Shown piece by piece: positions 25,300-34,438 of a stretch of DNA of 64,000 nucleotides. The notes under the pieces were generated by a model. That model saw only the letters and a program-made list of their open reading frames with translations, was not told the origin of the DNA and ran no database searches. Source of the stretch: CAYOSU01 sp964406735 (GTDB lineage Bacteria > Bacillota > Clostridia > Christensenellales > CAMQZB01); assembly GCA_964406735.1 (NCBI GenBank), contig CAYOSU010000001.1, forward strand, positions 62,001 through 126,000, given 5' to 3'. The position numbers and the translations under genes are program-made. Positions within the stretch are counted from its first letter, which is position 1. The number at the start of each line of letters is the position of its first letter.

Positions 25300-28200
25300 T
25301 TAGATTTCTATAAGCTCGAAATTCCTCAGATTCAAAAGATATGATTTTTTCACTTTGAGATCTGCACCGTGCTCTACAGCGTAAGCGTAGCATTTCAGCT
25401 GCTCCGAGTATCTCGATCGTAATATCGACGGGTTTGTCTCAGAAGTGTACTTATAGTCAACGACGACTGCCTCATCGCCGTCAACGAGAAGTAGGTCGAT
25501 AACGCCTTGCACGAGTACTTCTTTATCGGTATCGTACTCGGTAAAAAGCTTAGCGGGAACTTTCATCATAAATGGCTTTTCGGTGTATGCCCTGCCAAAA
25601 CTCATGATAGGGAGATTCAGAGCTTTAACCACTGACTCAATGTCGAGCTTGCTTTTCAAGCTTTCGTCTATGTTGCCTGACGCAACTTCTTTTTCAAGTA
25701 CTTGTTTGACGGTGTCGTAAGTGGCGAGAGGCTTTGCTCCGTCAAGCAACTTATGGTATGCCGTGCCGATGGCGATCTTATCGTCTCGGTAAAGGTCGGG
25801 CAATTTGTATGATACTTCTTCTTCAACGAAGAAATCTCGTTTGAGGTTGCTTGCGGTGAATTTTGTAGGTAAACGAGTATCTATTTCATGCTCGTACGAA
25901 TAATCGAGGACGTTTTCAATAGCCTGTTTTGAGAGCTCAAGGTCTGTCGACGCGCTTGGCAAAAATCTTATGGGAAGCAATCTTTCCCGTTCGCCGTCAA
26001 TAAAGCGTATGTTCGCATGGCTGTTTTTAGCCATAAGAGCACGGCAGATTATCTCGAGATTGTCCGCATTGGCGTTAGCTTCATTTGGATACGCTTCTTC
26101 TAAGCTCTGTGGCGGATCGTCAGCATATGTTTTAACGCCCGTCAAAATGAGCTTTGATTTTGCTCTCGTCAATGCAACGTAAAGCACTCTTAGATTTTCA
26201 TCACGGTCTTCCTTTTTCTTTTTTGCTTGAATGGCAAGATAAGGGAGTGAGTTCTTTTTTTGTCTTGTTGCCAAGTCGTAGTCTTTAATGGCAATACCAA
26301 GATCCTTGTCACAGATGACAGTATCAGATATGTTTGGACGTCCTTTTGCAAGGTTTGAAAGAAAAACAATAGGGAATTCAAGACCCTTGGACTTGTGTAT
26401 CGTCATAAAGGTAACTGCGCCGTCGCTTGTGATAACGTCGCTTGCTTTGATGTCTTCTTTCAGTATGTCTATAGCGTTATTCAGTCCTGCAAGATTTCCG
26501 TCTTCGCAAATGGCGGAGATCTTAGATATAAAATCGTTAACTAAAGAAAGCTTTTTCTTGCCGTTGAATTTAGAAAGCGTAACGCATTCGAACGGCGTCT
26601 CATAAATAGCCTTTTTGAGGGCGTATACACCACCTCTTGCAAGTGCTGTGTAGCGATATTTTTGAACGGCATCAAAAAAGTCGTTGACTTTTGCGGTAAG
26701 AGTCCCCTCCGTTTTTGCGGCCAATAACGCCTCGTGGAAAAATTTGGCTTTTCTGTCGTTTTGTCGAATAGTTGCAAGCTCTTCGTCCGTGAACGAGAAA
26801 AACGGCGATTTAAGAACGGATAAAAGCGGAACGTCGTTTTTATAGTTTTGCAGCACGTTGATAAAGCTTGCGGCTTGAACGACTTCCGGTATATCAAAAA
26901 GCTTTGCTCCCGACGAGGATGAAACAACAGGGATGCCTTCGCCAAGTATTGCCTTATAAAGATTGGTCGACTTGACGGACGAGATGTCCCTTGAAAGTAT
27001 GCAAATGTCGTCGTAAGTGATAGGCCGTTCTGTTTTTCCGTCGAAAAAAGTAGTGCCGACGAGCTCTTTAATTTTCTTTGCAATAAACTTACCCTCTATC
27101 TCGCCCGATTTAAGCTCCGAATCGACGTTGTCGTCCTCGCTTACGGAATATACGATAGGCTCGGCAAACTCCTTTTCCTTTTTGAAGTTTATAATGTCAA
27201 GCTCTACCTCTCCGAAGTCTGGACGCAGACTTTCAAATTGAGACGTTGCGGCGTAGTCTACGCCGACGTCTTTTGTCATCAAGGTGGAGAACAGCTCGTT
27301 AACGAATTTTAATATCGTGCCGCCCGAGCGGAAGTTTGTGTTGAGATAATGTACTTCTCCCTCCGTAGTTTTGCCGTAAGAGTCCTCCTTTTCGGCAAAG
27401 ATGCTCATATCGCACTGGCGGAATCCGTATATGCTCTGTTTAAGGTCTCCAACGACGAAAAGGTTGTTGCCTTTGGAGATCGCTTGCAAAAGTGCTTCTT
27501 GTACCTTGCTTGTGTCCTGATACTCGTCCACGAAGATGTACTTATACTTTTCTCGGATATCTCCAATGACCTCGGGCTTTCTCAATAACTTCAATGCGTA
27601 ATGCTCAAGATCTGCAAAATCAAGGTATGCCGATTTGTCTTTCTCAAGGCGGTATCTGTGAGAAAATTCAAGAACGATGTCGCAAAACGTTGAAATATCG
27701 CTTTCAATTCGGCGTAGCGACTCGTCGTCCGTAGACATTTCGACGATAGAGTTATATTCTCTGATCTTGTCGACAAATTCTTTTCTAAAAGCCAAAAATG
27801 CCTCAAAGCTCTCCGTTTTTTCTGCTTTTTTTGGCGTTAGCTTACTTAGCGGTTCGCCAAGCAACAATCGGTTGAAAAGTATGCTTATCCTCTTTTCAAA
27901 GTGTTTTGCTTTCAAAGCATGGTTTATTGCCTTGATATATTGCGATGCGATTTCTGCAAATCGAGTCAAACCGTCGTTTTTGAGCCGTTGATAAATAGCG
28001 CAAAGCTCTTCAAGACTTTCTTCAAGGTAGCTTTCGCTTCCGTTTGCCGCAAAAGCGTAGTATTTCTCGCTTGCTTTGAGAGTTTTTGCGGAAATAATAA
28101 ATGTTTCAGGATCTTCGAGGCTTTGTGCAAAATTGAATACGGAGATAACTGCGTCTGAAAGTGCATCGTCTCGACGCTTAGGCGCAAATATTTCAGAGAG

Positions 28201-28659
28201 CCTCAAAAAATTCTCCTTTTTATCGTCGTAAAGGTCGCTTATGAGATCTTCCATGATCTCGTGCTTTATAACGTTTGATTTAACGTCGTCGAGAACGTTG
28301 AACTTTGGCGGCATATCGGCGGCATAAAAGTACCTTTTTATCATGTCGCTGCAAAAAGAGTGCAACGTAGATATGGAAGCGGTGGACAGTTTTTTGAGCT
28401 GTTTTTTGATGCTCGGTGCCCGCTTAATATTATTCTTAAGTGCTTCTCGAATTCTTCCTCTCATTTCCTCGGCGGACGCTTTGGTGAACGTAACTACCAA
28501 AAGGTCGTCGATATCTCCGCCTTTGTTTATGAGGATGTCTATTATTCTCTCGACCATAACGAAGGTCTTACCCGTGCCTGCGGATGCCGATACGAGGATT
28601 TTGTCTGAGTCGGAGAGTATAATATCTCGTTGTGCTTGTATCAATTTATATTCACTCAT
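25300..28659 (-). CDS. addA: AddA, helicase-nuclease subunit A
   Basis: 1119 residues. UvrD-type 3'-5' helicase fused to a RecB-family nuclease; with AddB it resects double-strand breaks and makes 3' ends for RecA. Walker A SASAGTGKT with Lys31, Walker B FVDEYQDTSKVQE, helicase motif TIHKSKGLEFPIVF near residue 755, and the nuclease motif VVVDYKYTSE near the C-terminus are all intact. Overlaps the end of addB by 8 bases, giving order addB-addA as in Bacillus. Confidence 0.96.
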   Translation of the reverse strand: MSEYKLIQAQRDIILSDSDKILVSASAGTGKTFVMVERIIDILINKGGDIDDLLVVTFTKASAEEMRGRIREALKNNIKRAPSIKKQLKKLSTASISTLHSFCSDMIKRYFYAADMPPKFNVLDDVKSNVIKHEIMEDLISDLYDDKKENFLRLSEIFAPKRRDDALSDAVISVFNFAQSLEDPETFIISAKTLKASEKYYAFAANGSESYLEESLEELCAIYQRLKNDGLTRFAEIASQYIKAINHALKAKHFEKRISILFNRLLLGEPLSKLTPKKAEKTESFEAFLAFRKEFVDKIREYNSIVEMSTDDESLRRIESDISTFCDIVLEFSHRYRLEKDKSAYLDFADLEHYALKLLRKPEVIGDIREKYKYIFVDEYQDTSKVQEALLQAISKGNNLFVVGDLKQSIYGFRQCDMSIFAEKEDSYGKTTEGEVHYLNTNFRSGGTILKFVNELFSTLMTKDVGVDYAATSQFESLRPDFGEVELDIINFKKEKEFAEPIVYSVSEDDNVDSELKSGEIEGKFIAKKIKELVGTTFFDGKTERPITYDDICILSRDISSVKSTNLYKAILGEGIPVVSSSSGAKLFDIPEVVQAASFINVLQNYKNDVPLLSVLKSPFFSFTDEELATIRQNDRKAKFFHEALLAAKTEGTLTAKVNDFFDAVQKYRYTALARGGVYALKKAIYETPFECVTLSKFNGKKKLSLVNDFISKISAICEDGNLAGLNNAIDILKEDIKASDVITSDGAVTFMTIHKSKGLEFPIVFLSNLAKGRPNISDTVICDKDLGIAIKDYDLATRQKKNSLPYLAIQAKKKKEDRDENLRVLYVALTRAKSKLILTGVKTYADDPPQSLEEAYPNEANANADNLEIICRALMAKNSHANIRFIDGERERLLPIRFLPSASTDLELSKQAIENVLDYSYEHEIDTRLPTKFTASNLKRDFFVEEEVSYKLPDLYRDDKIAIGTAYHKLLDGAKPLATYDTVKQVLEKEVASGNIDESLKSKLDIESVVKALNLPIMSFGRAYTEKPFMMKVPAKLFTEYDTDKEVLVQGVIDLLLVDGDEAVVVDYKYTSETNPSILRSRYSEQLKCYAYAVEHGADLKVKKSYLLNLRNFELIEI

Positions 28660-31600
28660 CCTTGACCGCCTCCGTAATAGTTGAAACGCTTACCTTGCCG
28701 CTTACCTTTCTCTCTCCGTCGAGAGAGATGTCGTAGCTGCAAATACCTTTATAATCGCAATACTTGCACGCCCCTTCGTAAGGCTTAGGTGCGATATTTC
28801 CCTGTCGGATCTCGTCCGTAGCTTTTTTGGCAAGCTCTTCGGAGTACTTCATAACGTCTTCAAATTGGCTTGCCGAAAGAACGGAGCTGGTCTTATAATA
28901 TCCGCCGTCTTTTTTAATGCGCACGTTGATAATATCCGAGTTGCCGGTTTTGTGTAAGTCGTAATCCATGTCGTTTAGTATCTTATCGTCGCTCAAAACG
29001 TACCCCTGCATCTTATACGGAGCGTCATCGCCGTCCGAAAAGTCTGCATGGATGGGAAAGTAGAGTGCTCCTGCAGGCAAAAGTCCAAGGCTCTTATAAA
29101 GTGCCGATAGGTAGATGTAGGGCTGGAATTTGTGCCCGCAATACACCTCGTCGAGACTTTTGTGGATAACCCCCGTTTTGTAATCGATCACTCTTGCATG
29201 ACCGTCGCATACGTCGGCATAGTCGATCGAACCGCGCAAGCGTTCACCGTTTTTGAGAACGAGCGGTGATAGCTCGTAAGTCTTGCCGTTGTACGCAATA
29301 CTTTTACCGTAGCCGAAGCGTATCTCTTCGCCGAGCCTTGAAAAAGCCGAGCGACTGCGGCGGTTAACGAGCTCCTTGGCGACACCGTCAAATTCTTTGT
29401 CAAGGCGAGAAAGCGCAACGGAAAAGCGCGATATTCTGTTCATCGTAGCGTACGGCTCTTCTTTTTTGAGCTCTCTCGTAACGGTCTTTGCGTATTTTAT
29501 TGCCTCTTCGTCAGAGAGGGCGCCGAGTTCTTTCATAAAGATCTCAAGAGCCTTGTGTATGTAATTTCCTGAATCCGACGCTTTGATAACAGCTTCCTCG
29601 CGGTCTTTGGCGTAAAGCGAATGCGCAACGAAGTTTTTATATGGGCAAGAAAAGTAAGATTCAAGGTCTGAAACGGAAAACTCTTTCTTGTTTTTGAATG
29701 CGTCCTTGACGGGTAACGTTCCACGAGCGTCTGAGAATATTCTTTCTCCACGCTTATTAAATACGGCGTTTGCCGCCATAAAAAGCGGTGCTGCGTCCTT
29801 GTCTGAATACGCCGCACTTGCTGCCTTTTCGATGGCCTTTTTCGACGGCAGCTTCTTTTCGATATGTTCTGCAAGCTTTTTGTCTGACGATATGTCAAAG
29901 CGTTCCTCAACGTCAGGAGATAGAGGATGACCTTTATGCGTAAACATTTCGCCAAATGCCGAAATTATTTCAGATTCACCCAACACTTCCATCGAGGTTG
30001 AAACCTCCGAGAAAGAGAGTGTCAGGCTCTTTTCGAAGTTCATAAGCGACAGGAAGACATTGAGCTTTTCACGCTCGTTGACGAGCTCAATTTTGGGCTC
30101 GAGGTCAACGCCGCAAGGCAAAAGCCCGTCGATGTCCTTGTCGGTCAAAAGTCCTACGTCGGATTTTTGTAAAGGCACGAGCTTGTTGTTTACCGAAACG
30201 GCATATAGGTGTTTTTTAGAAAGTATTTTTGATGAAGAAAAATCGCCGACGAAAACGCTGTCGGAATACAGAGGTGCTAAAGAAAGCTCCTTTGAAGCCA
30301 ATCCGTCGAAAAGTATCGCCGTAAAGTCGTCGAGCGTTATCGTCGTATCGCCGATAAGCCTTGCCATCTCGTCGAGAACGTCGTTGAATTTCTCTCCGCT
30401 TTGTAGGGTGAGTGCGGCAAATTCACTTTCTCCTGCGAGCTCGAACATAGAATAAGCTATCTCGTTCTTATCCAAAATACGTAAAAGCAGAGCTTTAGTT
30501 TCTGCAACGAATGTAGATACGGTTGCTACAGATGGGAATTTGGGAACAAGTGAGAATATTTGCGCTCGGATAAGCTCAAACAGCTCGTCATCGAGTGGCT
30601 TTTTCAAGGTAGAACGCTTGATACCCTTTTTGAGAAGGTAGTTTTCAAACCCTTGCTTGTCCTCGTCAGCACCTTCGATATAAGGCGAATAAAGCACCGT
30701 CAAAAGGCTTTCTGAAGAAGAGCTTTTTCTGATGTATTCGTCGCTTGCAAGCTTAAGAAGACATACGACCGTTTTTGATAGGATGTGATCGGATAGCTTG
30801 ATCTTCTTATCAAAGAATGCAGGGATGCCGTAATCTCCAAAGGTTTTTTCGATGACGTCGCCACTATTGTTGATCGAAGAGCATAAAACGGCAAAGTCGG
30901 AAAAACGGTCTCCACGCTTTACGTTGCTCAAAATGTCAACAGCGACCGTTTCAAGCTCTTTTGAGAGGTCTGCACATTTTTTTATGCTTATTTTGTCCGT
31001 TTCTGTCGGGCCGATCTGTTCCTTTGGAGTAAAGGAGAACAGATATTTATTGATCGCAAAGTGCTCGCCGTCGAGCTTTTCGTCAAGGTGTATTTCCTCA
31101 TACTCTTTATTGACGGCAGTAGCGGCATCTTTCAGATTAATTGCTACGGATTTATCGTATATCTCGTTCTCACCGTCGAGGATATATACGATGCACTCAC
31201 GAGCGGTTGCAAATATTTTACCTAAAACGCGATAAAACTGCTTTGTGAAGGAGGTAAATCCTATCACGATAACTCTCGAGTTTTTAATAAGCTCCGAGTC
31301 AACAACAAGCTCGGCGAGAAGCTCTGCCTTATCCTGTGCGTCAAGTATGTTTTTCGTCTTGAATTTCTCGTATTCCTCGAACACTCTTCCTATATCGTAC
31401 GCTTTATTTGTCAATGCGATAGATGGCGACTTGGTGTTTAATAAATCGGAATAGCTTATCATCGAGCTTTTAAGCTGTGCGATGACCTCAAAAAGGGATG
31501 CCGAAAGCGATGAATAGCTCCCTGCAATGCGCTTGTAGCATTTAAGTTCTTCTCCTATTTCGAGAAGTATCTTTGAAATAGCCATAACGCCGCCCGTCTT

Positions 31601-31846
31601 TGAAAGCGTAGCGATATTTCCCTTCGCTTTTGCCAAGGTGCTCGCAAGCCTTGCAAAGGAGTATACGTTGAACGAAAAAGATGTCTTCCCGTCGATAGCG
31701 TCGAGAAGTTCGTTTTCGAGCGTCAGCGTAAATCTGTCCTCAGCAATGATGAGATCGAACTCGTCGAGCGAATGCTTTGCGCCAACTAACGTTTTCAAAT
31801 GATCGGTCTGACCCTTTGTAGTTTTTGAGTAAATAAACTTTATCAT
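28652..31846 (-). CDS. addB: AddB, helicase-nuclease subunit B
   Basis: 1064 residues. Partner of AddA with a RecB-family nuclease domain: GNYIHKALE, VIDYKTG and QPYIYLSALY. The four cysteines of the AddB iron-sulphur cluster are present as SYFSCPYKNF plus CKYCDYKGIC. The N-terminal Walker A of AddB (usually GRxGSGKT) is degraded here to SKTTKGQT, with Gln in place of the essential Lys, so ATP binding by AddB is doubtful. The ATG follows a predicted -10 by only 14 bases and has no Shine-Dalgarno site. Confidence 0.93.
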   Translation of the reverse strand: MIKFIYSKTTKGQTDHLKTLVGAKHSLDEFDLIIAEDRFTLTLENELLDAIDGKTSFSFNVYSFARLASTLAKAKGNIATLSKTGGVMAISKILLEIGEELKCYKRIAGSYSSLSASLFEVIAQLKSSMISYSDLLNTKSPSIALTNKAYDIGRVFEEYEKFKTKNILDAQDKAELLAELVVDSELIKNSRVIVIGFTSFTKQFYRVLGKIFATARECIVYILDGENEIYDKSVAINLKDAATAVNKEYEEIHLDEKLDGEHFAINKYLFSFTPKEQIGPTETDKISIKKCADLSKELETVAVDILSNVKRGDRFSDFAVLCSSINNSGDVIEKTFGDYGIPAFFDKKIKLSDHILSKTVVCLLKLASDEYIRKSSSSESLLTVLYSPYIEGADEDKQGFENYLLKKGIKRSTLKKPLDDELFELIRAQIFSLVPKFPSVATVSTFVAETKALLLRILDKNEIAYSMFELAGESEFAALTLQSGEKFNDVLDEMARLIGDTTITLDDFTAILFDGLASKELSLAPLYSDSVFVGDFSSSKILSKKHLYAVSVNNKLVPLQKSDVGLLTDKDIDGLLPCGVDLEPKIELVNEREKLNVFLSLMNFEKSLTLSFSEVSTSMEVLGESEIISAFGEMFTHKGHPLSPDVEERFDISSDKKLAEHIEKKLPSKKAIEKAASAAYSDKDAAPLFMAANAVFNKRGERIFSDARGTLPVKDAFKNKKEFSVSDLESYFSCPYKNFVAHSLYAKDREEAVIKASDSGNYIHKALEIFMKELGALSDEEAIKYAKTVTRELKKEEPYATMNRISRFSVALSRLDKEFDGVAKELVNRRSRSAFSRLGEEIRFGYGKSIAYNGKTYELSPLVLKNGERLRGSIDYADVCDGHARVIDYKTGVIHKSLDEVYCGHKFQPYIYLSALYKSLGLLPAGALYFPIHADFSDGDDAPYKMQGYVLSDDKILNDMDYDLHKTGNSDIINVRIKKDGGYYKTSSVLSASQFEDVMKYSEELAKKATDEIRQGNIAPKPYEGACKYCDYKGICSYDISLDGERKVSGKVSVSTITEAVKDE

Positions 31847-31860
31847 AATTTCTTGACAGT

Positions 31861-31890
31861 ATTATAGCAAAAAAAGTTGTGCATTTTCAA
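31861..31890 (-). promoter_or_regulatory. Promoter of addBA
   Basis: On the minus strand TTGAAA (31885-31890), 18 bp, TATAAT (31861-31866) with TGC before the -10. It overlaps the divergent lipoprotein promoter. Confidence 0.7.
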
Positions 31891-31905
31891 GGTATTTGGT
31901 ACAAT
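31877..31905 (+). promoter_or_regulatory. Promoter of lipoprotein-serS
   Basis: TTGTGC (31877-31882), 17 bp, TACAAT (31900-31905) with TGG before the -10. It overlaps the addB promoter on the other strand by 14 bases. Confidence 0.6.
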
Positions 31906-31937
31906 ATATGATACACAAAGATATTTTTGGAGCAAAG

Positions 31938-32873
31938 ATGAAAAAATTACTCAGCATAATTGTTGCGATAGTCCTATTGTTGTCCCTCACCGCCTGCTCG
32001 AATCAGACGGTGGTAACCTATTCTGCCGCTTGGGGCAGAACGAACGTCAATGAGACGAGCGTATACAAGGTCTCCGTATTGAAAGGCGAAAACGACGTAA
32101 CCGCACCGAGACTTAACGGAGAGGGTACGTATACGACCAACATCAGCGGCGACAACGACAGCGGCTACACCGTTACGACCGAGTTCAAGTTCGAGGGCTA
32201 TTACGAGATGCCCGACGGAGCTAAAAAGGACGTTGACGATACGATAACGACAAAAGTAGTATTCAAGAACGCAGGCAATTCGTTTGCCCCCGTTTCGTCC
32301 GAAAGAATATATAACGGTACCACGATAGAATATGACAGCAATACGGATTCTTATTCAGTCATTCCCCTTTCATTCACGTCTACGGTAAATTACAGTGAAA
32401 AGAGGGCGGAGTCCGTCAATACGGGCAGCGATCTCGTTTTAGCAAGTACATCCGTCAAGCTTCCCAAGACCGTATACTTTGACAACGAGCAGCTTCAATA
32501 TGCTCTCCGCGGCATGGTAAACGATACGGTGTATGACAACGGATACAGCACTACCGTAACCGTCATATCAGGACTTTCGTCCGAGGCTATGACCTTCGGC
32601 ATTCAGGCGCAAAAGGGAACGTCCGTCGAGGTGGAAACTATCGTTGACGGCGTAAAGACCGAGTTCGATTGCTACCACTTCTACCTTTATAAGACGGGTG
32701 GCGATACGGGTGCAACGCTCAATTACTATTTCGCAAGAGCTGACGTAGGAGAAGTCAACGTCGGCGAGGGTAAGAGAGACGTAAACAGATCACGCCTTAT
32801 CAGAATGACACAAAATATTGCATATACAGAGGATAGCTTGGTATACGACCTTGTATCCTACGACTATAATTAA
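31938..32873 (+). CDS. Lipoprotein of unknown function
   Basis: 311 residues with a lipoprotein signal peptide: MKKLL, a hydrophobic core and the lipobox LTAC with Cys20 as the lipidation site. The mature part is beta-rich with many Thr/Ser and no recognised domain. TTTGGAG precedes ATG 31938; an upstream in-frame TTG is inside the promoter. It lies 17 bases before serS and is probably co-transcribed with it, a pairing with no obvious functional logic. Expected on the outer face of the membrane. Confidence 0.75.
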   Translation: MKKLLSIIVAIVLLLSLTACSNQTVVTYSAAWGRTNVNETSVYKVSVLKGENDVTAPRLNGEGTYTTNISGDNDSGYTVTTEFKFEGYYEMPDGAKKDVDDTITTKVVFKNAGNSFAPVSSERIYNGTTIEYDSNTDSYSVIPLSFTSTVNYSEKRAESVNTGSDLVLASTSVKLPKTVYFDNEQLQYALRGMVNDTVYDNGYSTTVTVISGLSSEAMTFGIQAQKGTSVEVETIVDGVKTEFDCYHFYLYKTGGDTGATLNYYFARADVGEVNVGEGKRDVNRSRLIRMTQNIAYTEDSLVYDLVSYDYN

Positions 32874-32890
32874 AAAGGAAGTAAAAGAAA

Positions 32891-34156
32891 ATGCTTGACA
32901 TTAAGTATCTGGTTGAAAACCTTGACCATTGCAAAGAGGTTCTTTCGCACAGAAACGGACACTTCGACGTAGACAAAGCGGTTGCGCTTTACAATAAGCG
33001 CAAAGCGGACGTTGCAGAGATCGAAGAGCTCAAAGCAAAACGCAACGCAGAAACTGCGAAGATCGCTCAGAAAAAGAGAAATGGCGAGAACGCCGATGCT
33101 GAGATAGCTGAGATGAAGCTTCTCGGCGACAAGATAAAGGAGCTTGACGAAGAATTCAACAAGCTCGAGATTGAACTCAGGAACGAGATGCTCTCCATTC
33201 CTAACGTAACGCACTCCTCCGTACCTTACGGCAACGACGATAGCGAAAACTTGGAGATGAGAAGGGTAGGAACTCCGAGAGAGTTCAACTTCACGCCAAA
33301 GGCTCATTGGGACATCGGAACAGAAAAGGGTATACTTGACTTTGAAACGGGTGCAAAGGTATCGGGTGCAAGATTTACCTTCTATAAAGGCATGGGCGCA
33401 AGACTTGAAAGAGCTGTCATGAACTACATGATGGATACCCACGCAAAGAACGGTTGGCTTGAGGTGCTTCCTCCTTATCTTGTCAATAGAGACAGTATGA
33501 TAGGAACGGGTCAGCTTCCAAAGTTTGAAGAGGATATGTTTGCGCTCCGTGACGGAACGTACTATTTGATCCCGACTGCAGAAGTTCCCGTAACCAATAT
33601 GGAAAGAGGGAACATCCTTGACGAGGCTACTTTGCCCCAAAAGTTTACCGCATATTCCGCATGCTTCAGGGCAGAAGCAGGCTCTGCAGGCAGAGATACG
33701 AGAGGCGTTATCCGTCAGCACCAGTTCAATAAAGTCGAGCTCGTAATGTATGCTCATCCCGATAACTCCTATGAGATGCTTGAAAAGCTCACAAACGAGG
33801 CAGAGAGCATTCTTCAGGGCTTAGGACTTCCTTACAGAGTCATGGAGCTTTGTTCGGGCGACTGCGGCTTCTCTTCCGCAAAGACCTACGACCTCGAGGT
33901 ATGGATGCCTTCTTACGGCAGATACGTAGAGATTTCGTCTTGCTCGAACTTCGAAGACTTCCAGGCAAGGCGTGCAAACATCAGATTCCGTGACAGCGCA
34001 ACGAAAAAGCTTCGCTTCGTTCACACACTCAATGGTTCGGGCTTGGCAGTAGGCAGAACGACGGCGGCAATTTTGGAGAACTTCCAGAACGAAGACGGCA
34101 CGGTAACCATTCCGAACGCACTCGTTCCGTATATGCTCGGCGTAGAGAAGATCTGA
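32891..34156 (+). CDS. serS: Seryl-tRNA synthetase
   Basis: 421 residues, class II synthetase. An N-terminal coiled-coil arm (about 25-110, rich in Lys/Glu) reaches the long arm of tRNA-Ser. Motif 2 is ACFRAEAGSAGRDTRG near residue 257 and motif 3 is NGSGLAVGRTTAAILENFQ near residue 381. AAGGAAG upstream. No T-box precedes it, unlike many Firmicute serS genes; the lipoprotein is directly upstream. Typical length and complete. Confidence 0.97.
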   Translation: MLDIKYLVENLDHCKEVLSHRNGHFDVDKAVALYNKRKADVAEIEELKAKRNAETAKIAQKKRNGENADAEIAEMKLLGDKIKELDEEFNKLEIELRNEMLSIPNVTHSSVPYGNDDSENLEMRRVGTPREFNFTPKAHWDIGTEKGILDFETGAKVSGARFTFYKGMGARLERAVMNYMMDTHAKNGWLEVLPPYLVNRDSMIGTGQLPKFEEDMFALRDGTYYLIPTAEVPVTNMERGNILDEATLPQKFTAYSACFRAEAGSAGRDTRGVIRQHQFNKVELVMYAHPDNSYEMLEKLTNEAESILQGLGLPYRVMELCSGDCGFSSAKTYDLEVWMPSYGRYVEISSCSNFEDFQARRANIRFRDSATKKLRFVHTLNGSGLAVGRTTAAILENFQNEDGTVTIPNALVPYMLGVEKI

Positions 34157-34187
34157 AAAATTATTTTATAATAGAATATTTGCGTAT

Positions 34188-34410
34188 GTCGCAAAGAGTA
34201 CCCAAAGAGGTCTTAACAGCGAGGGAAGGACGGTGTGAGCTTCCTTAAAACGCTTTGGCGAAAGTGCGTGCGATGACGAATTTAATTCCGAAAGCGCAAA
34301 AAAAGATAAAAACGAGGCTTTTTTCTTGAATCTTAAGAGAAAAGCGAAGTAAAGTGGAACAGAGCAACGGCGCTCCTTTACGAAAGATAAAGGAACGCCG
34401 TTTATTATTA
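34188..34410 (+). promoter_or_regulatory. T-box riboswitch, tRNA-Cys specific
   Basis: Leader RNA of cysS. The distal stem I arm with GGTGTGAG in its loop lies at 34219-34252 (GGAAG pairs with CTTCC). Specifier TGC (Cys) is at 34265-34267. The T-box region AAGTGGAAC is at 34352-34360; its TGGA is complementary to the UCCA end of tRNA-Cys, whose discriminator base is U. The terminator stem is 34366-34372/34396-34402 plus inner pairs, followed by T-rich sequence. Uncharged tRNA-Cys should favour the antiterminator and cysS expression. A possible -10 (TATAAT) is at 34167-34172, without a good -35. Confidence 0.85.
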
Positions 34411-34438
34411 TGGCAAGCAGCTTGCCAAAGGAGATAAT

